6,427 bases of DNA from Phenylobacterium sp. (GTDB lineage Bacteria > Pseudomonadota > Alphaproteobacteria > Caulobacterales > Caulobacteraceae). Below, piece by piece: positions 1 to 4,350 of this stretch; position 1 is the first letter of the stretch, and each line of letters begins with the position of its first letter. The DNA is taken from NCBI GenBank assembly GCA_028698405.1, contig JAQVDF010000125.1, positions 1 through 6,427 of the forward strand, given 5' to 3'. The position numbers and the translations under genes are program-made. The notes beneath the pieces were generated by a model, which had not been told where the DNA came from, searched no databases, and worked only from the letters and a program-made list of their open reading frames with translations.

Positions 1-291
1 CGTGCGCCCGAAACCCCGCCACCGCCCAAGCCCGTCGAACGCAAGGCCAAGGTCCCCACCGGTCCCGCCCGCCGCCGCGCCGAGGCGGCCGAGGCCGCGC
101 TCGCCCGCGCCGCGGTGGTGCTGGAGAAGATCGACGCCGCGCTGATGGACCCCGAGATCTTCGCCAAGGATCCGGTCAAGGCGGCCGAACTCGGCCGACG
201 GCGCGAGAAGGCCCAGGCCGCCCTCGAAGCGGCCGAGGCCGAGTGGCTGGAGGCGGTAGAGGCCTACGAGGCGTTGAAGGCAGACGCCTGA
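1..291 (+). CDS. ABC-F family ATPase (Uup-like), C-terminal fragment
   Basis: The window starts inside this gene; 96 codons and a TGA stop are visible. The fragment begins with a Pro/Lys-rich linker (about residues 1-22). It continues as an Ala/Glu/Arg-rich heptad-like helical stretch, a short 'LMDPEIFAKDP' turn near residues 49-59, and a second helix ending in 'EWLEAVEAYEAL'. Two antiparallel helices joined by a 'DPxxFAxDP'-type turn are characteristic of the C-terminal coiled-coil domain of ABC-F proteins such as Uup. The ATPase domains lie outside the window, so the assignment rests on this domain only. ABC-F proteins are soluble and act on ribosomes, or on branched DNA in the case of Uup, rather than as transporters. 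The next gene starts 28 bases downstream on the same strand and no terminator hairpin is evident between them. An unrelated protein with a similar coiled coil is possible but less likely. Confidence 0.8.
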   Translation, partial: RAPETPPPPKPVERKAKVPTGPARRRAEAAEAALARAAVVLEKIDAALMDPEIFAKDPVKAAELGRRREKAQAALEAAEAEWLEAVEAYEALKADA

Positions 292-304
292 TCGGGCCGG
301 CGGG

Positions 305-318
305 TGTAGGCTGAGGGG
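305..318 (+). promoter_or_regulatory. Possible -10 element for a leaderless mRNA of the reductase gene
   Basis: TAGGCT at 307-312 matches the TAnnnT skeleton of a -10 hexamer. It ends exactly 6 bases before the ATG at 319, where a leaderless transcript would start. A GACGC core at 283-287 inside the upstream gene resembles the Caulobacter housekeeping -35, but the spacing is longer than usual. The alternative is that the GAGGGG abutting the ATG works as a very close Shine-Dalgarno and the gene is simply read through from upstream. Confidence 0.25.
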
Positions 319-1257
319 ATGTCTCCGACCCGCAGACAAGCCATGCTCGGCGCCGCCGCCCTGCCGCTGGCCGCGTGCTCGGCCGAGCCTGTGGCGGCGA
401 CCACCCCGCCGCCCCGCGAGGAGATCCGCCCCTTGCTGACCCGCGCCATCTCCTCGACCGGCGAACAGATCCCGGTGATCGGCCTCGGCACCTGGCAGGC
501 TTTCGACATCGCCCCGTCCGATCCGACATGGGTCGAGGCCCGCGCCGCGCTGAAGACCTTCTTCGACGGCGGCGGCCGGGTGGTGGACTCCTCGCCAATG
601 TACGGCCGGGCCGAGGCGGCGATCGGTGCGCTGGCCGCCGAGCTCGACATCGCCGAGCCGCTGTTCCTCGCAACCAAGGTCTGGACCCCCGGGCGTGAAC
701 AGGGCCTGGCCCAGATGGAACAGTCGTTCGAGCGGCTACAGGTCGAAACGCTGGACCTGATGCAGGTCCACAACCTGCTGGACCTGGAGACCCACCTGGC
801 CACGCTGGCCGAGTGGAAGGCCGCCGGCCGCGTGCGGCTGATCGGCGTCACCCACTACAATGAAGGGGCCTACGAGGCTCTGGAAGCGGCCATGCGCCGC
901 CACCCGCTCGACTTCGTCCAGATCAACTACTCGGTCGCCGAGACCGCCTCCGAGCGGCGCATTCTGCCGCTGGCGCAGGAGCGCGGCATGGCGGTGCTGG
1001 TCAACCGCCCGTTCGCCGGCGGCGACGTGTTCGCCAGGGTGCGCCGCCTACCCCTGCCCGACTGGGCCGCCGAGATCCGGGCGGCGAGCTGGGCCCAACT
1101 GCTGTTGAAGTTCGTGCTCGCCCATCCGGCGGTGACCTGCGCAATCCCTGGCACCCGCAACCCCCGCCACGTGGCCGACAACCTGGGCGCGGGCGCGGGG
1201 TCCCTGCCCGATGCGGCCCTGCGCCGGCGGATTGTCGAAGCCGTGCGGGCGGCGTAG
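319..1257 (+). CDS. Aldo/keto reductase with Tat-type lipoprotein signal
   Basis: This 312-aa protein is a full-length AKR TIM barrel behind an export signal. The N-terminus carries a twin-arginine motif (TRRQAM, residues 4-9), a short hydrophobic stretch and a lipobox LAAC with Cys20, so it is predicted to be exported folded by Tat and lipid-anchored. The barrel starts near residue 48 (PVIGLGTWQ at 52-60). The AKR catalytic tetrad is visible: Asp90 and Tyr95 in 'VVDSSPMYG', Lys120 in 'FLATKVW', His151 in 'MQVHNL'. The NADP-binding end 'IPGTRNPRHVADNLG' lies at 276-290. Substrates are probably carbonyl compounds reduced with NAD(P)H, but the sequence does not reveal which. ATG 319 is chosen because it includes the complete Tat signal; starting at Met9 (343) would lose the RR. 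The dioxygenase gene begins 23 bases downstream and is probably co-transcribed. The oddity is a nicotinamide-dependent enzyme outside the cytoplasm, which would need its cofactor carried along by Tat. Confidence 0.9.
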   Translation: MSPTRRQAMLGAAALPLAACSAEPVAATTPPPREEIRPLLTRAISSTGEQIPVIGLGTWQAFDIAPSDPTWVEARAALKTFFDGGGRVVDSSPMYGRAEAAIGALAAELDIAEPLFLATKVWTPGREQGLAQMEQSFERLQVETLDLMQVHNLLDLETHLATLAEWKAAGRVRLIGVTHYNEGAYEALEAAMRRHPLDFVQINYSVAETASERRILPLAQERGMAVLVNRPFAGGDVFARVRRLPLPDWAAEIRAASWAQLLLKFVLAHPAVTCAIPGTRNPRHVADNLGAGAGSLPDAALRRRIVEAVRAA

Positions 1258-1280
1258 CGTCGGTCGGCAAGGAGGCGCAC

Positions 1281-2147
1281 ATGTCTGGTTCCAGTCTGCC
1301 CGTTCGGCGCGTAGCGGGCGCGCTGGGCGCCGAAATCTCCGGGGTCGACCTTTCCGCCGACCTGTCCGACGAGACCATCGCCGCGATCCGCAACGCGCTC
1401 GTCGAGCACCAGGTCATCTTCTTCCGCGGCCAGAACCTGACGCCGGCCCAGCAGGTGGCGTTCGGCCGCCGCTTCGGGCCGCTGAACATCCACCCCTACG
1501 TCGCCGGCATGCCCGACCATCCCGAGGTGATGGAGATCGTCAAGGAGCCGGAGGACAAGGTGAACTTCGGCGGCGGCTGGCATTCCGACATGAGCTTCCT
1601 GGCCGAGCCCAGCATCGGCTCCATCCTCTATGCGGTGGAAATCCCGGAGTACGGGGGCGACACCCTGTTCGCCAGCCAGGCCGCGGCCTACGAGGCCCTT
1701 TCTCCTGGCCTGAAGGCGACGCTCGAAGGGCTCAATGCGGTCCACTCGGCCAACCGCGAGTACTCCTCGTCCGGCCATTCTGCGCAGAAGCGCAAGTCGA
1801 TGCAGGTGGTCGAGGCCGAGGGGATGGCCGGCGAGGCGGTCCACCCGGTCGTGCTCGTCCATCCGGAAAGCGGCCGCAAGGCGCTGTACGTGAACCCGGC
1901 CTTCACCGAGCGGTTCGAGGGCTGGTCGCGGCGGGACTCCCGCCCGCTGCTCGACTACCTTTTCCAGCACTCGCGCAACGAGGCCTTCACCTGTCGCTTC
2001 CGCTGGGAGCCGGGATCCGTGGCCTTCTGGGACAACCGTCAGGTCTGGCACTACGCGCTGAACGACTACCCGGGCCAGCGGCGGCACATGCGCCGCGTCA
2101 CCGTCGATCCGCAGCCGGCCCGCGTGCGGCTCGCCGCGGCGGGCTGA
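1281..2147 (+). CDS. TauD/TfdA-family Fe(II)/2-oxoglutarate-dependent dioxygenase
   Basis: At 288 aa this is the normal length for the family. Such enzymes use Fe(II), O2 and 2-oxoglutarate to hydroxylate, and often cleave, a substrate in the cytoplasm. The N-terminus has the family start 'GALGAEISGVDLS' (13-25) and 'HQVIFFRGQNLTP' (43-55). The iron triad is His101 and Asp103 ('GGWHSDMSF') with distal His257 ('NRQVWHYALNDY'). Arg268, eleven residues after the distal His, matches the TauD arginine that holds 2-oxoglutarate, and Arg272 matches the TauD substrate-sulfonate arginine. The segment before HxD (FGGGW) differs from TauD's NxxxH, so taurine is not a safe substrate call; alkyl sulfates, chlorophenoxy-like acids or another small acid are alternatives. 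A strong AAGGAGG at 1269-1275, five bases from the ATG, fixes the start. It follows the reductase by 23 bases, so the pair may process the same compound, though that is inference. Confidence 0.93.
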   Translation: MSGSSLPVRRVAGALGAEISGVDLSADLSDETIAAIRNALVEHQVIFFRGQNLTPAQQVAFGRRFGPLNIHPYVAGMPDHPEVMEIVKEPEDKVNFGGGWHSDMSFLAEPSIGSILYAVEIPEYGGDTLFASQAAAYEALSPGLKATLEGLNAVHSANREYSSSGHSAQKRKSMQVVEAEGMAGEAVHPVVLVHPESGRKALYVNPAFTERFEGWSRRDSRPLLDYLFQHSRNEAFTCRFRWEPGSVAFWDNRQVWHYALNDYPGQRRHMRRVTVDPQPARVRLAAAG

Positions 2148-2245
2148 GCCGCCCCAAGGCGGGGCGGCGCGCCTCCCGCGCCGGCGGCCGCGGCGCCTGT
2201 GGCGACCACGGCAGCGGCGGCGATGGCGAACGGGGTGCGTCTCAT
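2066..2245 (-). CDS. Doubtful small ORF with a signal-peptide-like N-terminus, antisense to the dioxygenase 3' end
   Basis: A 59-codon ORF reads leftward from ATG 2245, with GGAGA five bases upstream as a plausible Shine-Dalgarno. Its first 25 residues look like a Sec signal: a basic start (MRRTPF) followed by an Ala/Val-rich hydrophobic run. The remainder is Arg/Ala-rich and lies antisense to the last 82 bases of the dioxygenase gene and to the hairpin after it, so it resembles a shadow frame. It may be the stub of a decayed exported-protein gene, a tiny secreted peptide, or chance in GC-rich DNA, where Ala-rich frames are common. No domain is recognised. Confidence 0.18.
   Translation of the reverse strand: MRRTPFAIAAAAVVATGAAAAGAGGAPPRLGAAQPAAASRTRAGCGSTVTRRMCRRWPG
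2148..2168 (+). terminator. GC-rich hairpin right after the dioxygenase stop
   Basis: GCCGCCCC (2148-2155) pairs perfectly with GGGGCGGC (2161-2168) around a 5-base AAGGC loop, starting at the base after the TGA. No T-run follows, so it is either a weak or factor-assisted terminator or a 3'-end stabilising stem. Its position suggests that the reductase-dioxygenase transcript ends here. Confidence 0.5.
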
Positions 2246-2270
2246 CGAGGTCTCCATGGCTGGCCCGACC

Positions 2271-2289
2271 CTCAGGCGCCCGGCCTGAG
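2271..2289. other. Inverted repeat (7-bp stem, 5-base loop)
   Basis: CTCAGGC (2271-2277) and GCCTGAG (2283-2289) are exact reverse complements around GCCCG. It sits in the gap between the dioxygenase and thioesterase genes. It could act as a second transcription-ending stem for + strand transcripts or as an operator. No T-run follows on either strand. Confidence 0.35.
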
Positions 2290-2306
2290 TCCGGCCGGAA
2301 CGCCGC

Positions 2307-2321
2307 GTTCATCGCCGGTTC
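2307..2321 (+). promoter_or_regulatory. Match to the alphaproteobacterial SOS (LexA) box pattern GTTC-N7-GTTC
   Basis: GTTC at 2307-2310 and GTTC at 2318-2321 are separated by exactly seven bases, the pattern described for LexA operators in alphaproteobacteria. It lies 60 bases before the ATG of the thioesterase-like gene. Eight fixed bases arise by chance about once per 65 kb per strand, so an accidental match is quite possible. Neither adjacent gene is a known DNA-damage gene. Confidence 0.22.
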
Positions 2322-2381
2322 AACCACACGCCTGGCCTCGGCGCTCGCCCCGGCGTCGGGAATCCGCCATAAGCGCCGGCG

Positions 2382-3224
2382 ATGTCGAACGAACCCTTCT
2401 TCACGCGCGACGGCGAGCGCTTCGTCCCCACCCTGTCAGCCCGCGGCCCCTGGGACCCCAGGTCCCTGCACGGCCGGGTCATCGTCGGTCTGCTCGGCGC
2501 CGAGATCGAGCGGCGACACGGCGAGTCCGACCTGATTCCCGCGCGGCTCACCGTCGACATGTACCGGCTACCGGACCTGTCGCCCGTGGAGATCGTCACC
2601 CGCGTGGTGCGCGACGGCTACCGAATCAAGGTGATCGACGCCGAGTTCTTCTCCAACGGCGTCAGCATGGCCCGGGCTACCTGTCAGCTGCTGCGCCGCT
2701 CCAGCCCGCCGGACGGCGTGGTCTGGAGCCCGCCCAACTGGGACGCCCCTGCCCCCGACAGCATCGAGCCCCCGCCCGAGCGGCGGGCCGGCATGGGCGG
2801 CATGTGGGCCATGCGGCCGATCACCGGCGGCATGGGCTACTTCGGCCCCAAGCGCACCTGGATGAAGGAGGTTCGGGACCTCGTCGAAGGCGTGCCGCTG
2901 ACGCCGTTCGTGCGCGTGGCCGGGGCGGCCGACTTCGCCAGCCCCTTCGCCAACGCCGGCGACAAGGGCCTGGGTTACATCAACAGCGACGTCACCCTTT
3001 ACCTGCACCGGCTGCCGGCCAGCGAGTGGATCGGCTTCGAGGTAATCAACCACCAGGCGACCGACGGCGTGGCGATCGGCGAGTGCTTCCTCTACGACGA
3101 GACCGGCCCGATCGGCTCTGCCGCCGTGTGCGCTTTGGCGCAGAAGCGGGTCCCGTGGCGCCGCCGCCACCGCCGGCCGCGGATGGCTAGCTGTGGCCGC
3201 CGAACCGGCAGCTGCGACGGCTGA
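2382..3224 (+). CDS. Acyl-CoA thioesterase-like protein (TesB-type double hotdog)
   Basis: This 280-aa protein resembles actinobacterial and proteobacterial 'thioesterase family' proteins with two fused hotdog folds (4HBT_3 type). The first hotdog spans about 25-107, with 'IPARLTVDMYRLPDLSPVEIVTRVVRDG' features and 'SMARATCQLLRRS'. A Pro-rich linker (109-135) follows. The second hotdog covers about 140-256, with 'INSDVTLYLHRLP', 'VINHQATDGVAIGECFLYDETGPIG' and 'CALAQKR' as its final strand. The likely role is cytoplasmic hydrolysis of acyl-CoA thioesters; the substrate is unknown. No Shine-Dalgarno precedes ATG 2382, but CATAAG at 2368-2373 could be a -10 for a leaderless or nearly leaderless mRNA. 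The last 24 residues after QKR are Arg/Cys-rich and unlike the rest, while the neighbouring frame there would encode a short Pro/Ala tail ending at 3190; the annotated C-terminus may therefore reflect a frameshift. It is separated from the dioxygenase by 234 bases and is probably its own unit. Confidence 0.8.
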   Translation: MSNEPFFTRDGERFVPTLSARGPWDPRSLHGRVIVGLLGAEIERRHGESDLIPARLTVDMYRLPDLSPVEIVTRVVRDGYRIKVIDAEFFSNGVSMARATCQLLRRSSPPDGVVWSPPNWDAPAPDSIEPPPERRAGMGGMWAMRPITGGMGYFGPKRTWMKEVRDLVEGVPLTPFVRVAGAADFASPFANAGDKGLGYINSDVTLYLHRLPASEWIGFEVINHQATDGVAIGECFLYDETGPIGSAAVCALAQKRVPWRRRHRRPRMASCGRRTGSCDG

Positions 3225-3309
3225 CCACATGGCGAAAATCAGGCGGCCGGCTAGAACGTCGGTATTCGGAATTTGCGGTCCTGGCGCGCTCGGCGGCGAG
3301 CCTCGACTG

Positions 3310-3363
3310 CTCTGTTCGGGGGAACAGAGGCGGAGCGCCGCGGGCCTGTCCCGGGGCGCTCCG
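3310..3363 (+). other. Two adjacent strong hairpins (candidate structured RNA or terminator pair)
   Basis: The first stem is CTCTGTTC (3310-3317) with GAACAGAG (3322-3329) around a GGGG loop, eight perfect pairs. One base later the second begins: CGGAGCGCC (3331-3339) pairs with GGCGCTCCG (3355-3363). Inside it, after a G-G mismatch, CGGG (3341-3344) pairs with CCCG (3350-3353) around a 5-base loop, giving 13 pairs. They lie 85-139 bases after the thioesterase stop. No T-run follows. Either strand could fold this way; the + strand is listed because the flanking genes are on it. Confidence 0.4.
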
Positions 3364-3417
3364 AACCTGAACCCGACCTTCCTTCGGCGACTTGCGCGGC
3401 CTCGGGGGCGCGCCCAA

Positions 3418-3432
3418 CTCTCAATTTGAGAG
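3418..3432. promoter_or_regulatory. 15-base near-palindrome, operator-like
   Basis: CTCTCAA (3418-3424) and TTGAGAG (3426-3432) are exact reverse complements around a single T. The AT-rich centre stands out from the GC-rich surroundings and the size fits a dimeric regulator's site. It is nearly 300 bases from the next start codon, so any target is unclear. Confidence 0.3.
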
Positions 3433-3611
3433 CTGCAGCGGTCTACGACGGCCCATCGGCGCGCCACTTCCGGCCCCATTCGGACGGTGGGTCGAAGCAT
3501 TCCGTAAGGTTGCTTATGCGCTGCAGCCCTCACCCCAACGCATTCCGGGCAAAGTCGACGCAACTTGGTCGCAATCTCGCCCTGCCCGTAAAGATTCGTC
3601 TTCGGATCGCG

Positions 3612-3631
3612 GATGAGCAAGGACGCTCATC
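3612..3631 (+). terminator. Hairpin with short TT tail, possible terminator
   Basis: GATGAGC (3612-3618) pairs perfectly with GCTCATC (3625-3631) around a 6-base AAGGAC loop and is followed by TTACT. The stem is less GC-rich than others here and the T-run is only two bases. It would end a transcript coming from the structured region upstream, before the promoter of the next gene. A regulatory stem is an equal possibility. Confidence 0.3.
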
Positions 3632-3674
3632 TTACTGATCGGCTCGTCTTCATGTCGTAGGCGACAGCGTTAAG

Positions 3675-3699
3675 GGAACCGCAAAGGTTACCGAGCGCT
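3675..3699 (+). promoter_or_regulatory. EcfG-type (general stress response sigma) promoter candidate
   Basis: GGAAC at 3675-3679 is followed, after exactly 16 bases, by CGCT at 3696-3699. The established EcfG/SigT promoter consensus in alphaproteobacteria is GGAAC-N16/17-CGTT, so eight of nine consensus bases match at allowed spacing. Transcription would start near 3705, leaving a leader of about 20 bases with GAGGA at 3715-3719 before the ATG at 3725. That geometry is what a real promoter of this class would show. A loose hairpin (GGAACC with GGTTACC) overlaps the -35. Confidence 0.45.
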
Positions 3700-3724
3700 G
3701 ATCTCCAAAAGCGCGAGGATAGGC

Positions 3725-3931
3725 ATGGTCCAGTACGCGGTGGCGCTGAAAAGCGGCGAGTGGAGCGTATTCCGGGACGGCGAATTGCTCGCCCATGACA
3801 TGACCCGGTCGGCGGCGATCCAGATGGCCAAGGAAATGGCGTTCGAAGCCGAGGAACGAGGTGACACTGTGGAGCTGCTGATCCAGGGCTATTACGGCGA
3901 GCTGACGCGGAAGATCTCCGGTGGAGACTAG
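3725..3931 (+). CDS. Small DUF2188-like protein
   Basis: This 68-aa protein has the layout of DUF2188-type small domains. A first strand pair 'YAVALKSGEWSVFRDGELL' (4-22) leads to a helix 'MTRSAAIQMAKEMAFEAEERG' in pieces at about 26-46, then a strand 'TVELLIQGYYGEL' (48-60) with the family's 'xGxxGxL/I' ending and a short Lys/Gly tail. No signal peptide or membrane segment is present, so it should be cytoplasmic. The molecular function of the family is unknown. GAGGA five bases before the ATG supports the start. An EcfG-like promoter lies immediately upstream, suggesting induction by general stress. The gene stands alone: 500 bases of non-coding sequence precede it and a 20-base palindrome begins 27 bases after its stop. 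The gene itself is confident; the family assignment is by pattern and moderately sure. Confidence 0.8.
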   Translation: MVQYAVALKSGEWSVFRDGELLAHDMTRSAAIQMAKEMAFEAEERGDTVELLIQGYYGELTRKISGGD

Positions 3932-3958
3932 GTTCTCCCCTCGCCGGCGCCGATGCAC

Positions 3959-3978
3959 GCCGCGGGAATTCCCGCGGC
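3959..3978 (+). terminator. Perfect 20-base palindrome, probable transcript end of the DUF2188-like gene
   Basis: The sequence reads identically on both strands: GCCGCGGG (3959-3966), AATT, CCCGCGGC (3971-3978). As RNA it forms an eight-pair all-GC stem with an AATT loop, 27 bases after the stop codon at 3931. No T-run follows, so it may be a 3'-protecting or factor-assisted terminator. As DNA it could also be a protein-binding site. Confidence 0.4.
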
Positions 3979-4062
3979 CGCCCATTGCGGGCATTCGCGG
4001 CCTTGGCGAGTCCGCCGCCCCCGTCGCAGGATACCTGCAGTTCAGTGCAGAGCGTCGCACCA

Positions 4063-4350
4063 GTGAAACCGCCCAAGCCCAGCCGGGCCGCAAGATCGGC
4101 TGCCGCCGCCCGCCTGCGGGCGATGGTGGAGGACGTCGAACGCTGGCCGCTGTCGGAACGGCTGCTGGAAGCCATCGAGCAACTCACCGACGAGGCCCCG
4201 CGAGCGATGACGCGCACGAGCCGGACCGGCGGCACGGCTGACACTTCCTCCCGCCCCCCGCTTGGCCACGATGGGAAGATTCACCCGCACTTGATCTCGC
4301 GTATGAGCCCGGTGGTCGCGTCGAACAGGAAGTTCAGCCGGCGCGGGTGA
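4063..4350 (+). CDS. Possible small hypothetical protein (uncertain start, 3' end overlaps opposite gene)
   Basis: From GTG 4063 this frame encodes 95 residues. Its first 50 look protein-like: a basic Pro/Ser/Arg/Ala segment, then a helix-prone stretch 'LRAMVEDVERWPLSERLLEA' and 'IEQLTDEAPRA' with coding-like third positions, while the other frames here give Arg-rich nonsense. The last third resembles a shadow frame, and the final 70 bases are antisense to the convergent lipoprotein gene. No clear Shine-Dalgarno is present; GTG 4045 and TTG 3985 are alternative in-frame starts. No domain, signal peptide or membrane segment is recognised. It could be a real small gene with a frameshifted or degraded 3' end, or a chance frame. 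Confidence 0.35.
   Translation: MKPPKPSRAARSAAAARLRAMVEDVERWPLSERLLEAIEQLTDEAPRAMTRTSRTGGTADTSSRPPLGHDGKIHPHLISRMSPVVASNRKFSRRG

Larger units (their letters stand above)
3225..3724. other. 500-base intergenic region rich in inverted repeats, no convincing gene
   Basis: Open frames here have Arg/Pro/Ser-rich composition and no recognisable domain, so I call none. GC falls toward the right: 3601-3660 has 32 of 60 G/C. The region contains stems at 3288-3301 (GCTCG/CGAGC, 4-base loop), 3310-3329, 3331-3363 and 3612-3631, plus a near-palindrome at 3418-3432. GGCGCGCC occurs twice (3407-3414 and 3458-3465), and GCATTCCG is repeated at 3497-3504 and 3540-3547. No tRNA, 6S or tmRNA signature is recognised. 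It may hold a 3' UTR, a small RNA, or the decayed remnant of older sequence. Confidence 0.5.

Noticed and set aside
927..2327. A 466-codon open frame on the - strand opposite the dioxygenase and reductase
   Set aside because: Arg/Gly/Ala/His-rich composition with no domain; it mirrors two well-recognised enzymes, and long antisense frames are expected in GC-rich DNA.
1211..3190. A 659-codon + strand frame across the dioxygenase and thioesterase genes
   Set aside because: Frame-shifted reading of two real genes, extremely Arg/Pro-rich. Only its last 14 codons are of interest, as a possible true C-terminus of the thioesterase-like protein.
3497..3547. Direct repeat GCATTCCG at 3497 and 3540 as possible attachment or target-site duplication
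   Set aside because: Eight bases only, no transposase or integrase nearby and no terminal inverted repeats between the copies.
2568..3620. A 350-codon - strand frame opposite the thioesterase gene and the intergenic region
   Set aside because: Low-complexity shadow composition over the hotdog-coding part; no motif in the part outside it.
3273..3638. A 121-codon + strand frame in the intergenic region
   Set aside because: Composition typical of non-coding GC-rich DNA, no start signal, and it runs through several hairpins.
4026..4038. Small inverted repeat GCAGG-ATA-CCTGC
   Set aside because: Only five-base arms; expected by chance at this GC content and not placed at a clear promoter.
3627..4244. 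A 205-codon - strand frame opposite the DUF2188-like gene
   Set aside because: Ser/Arg/Pro-rich with no domain and no Shine-Dalgarno; the + strand gene is clearly better supported.
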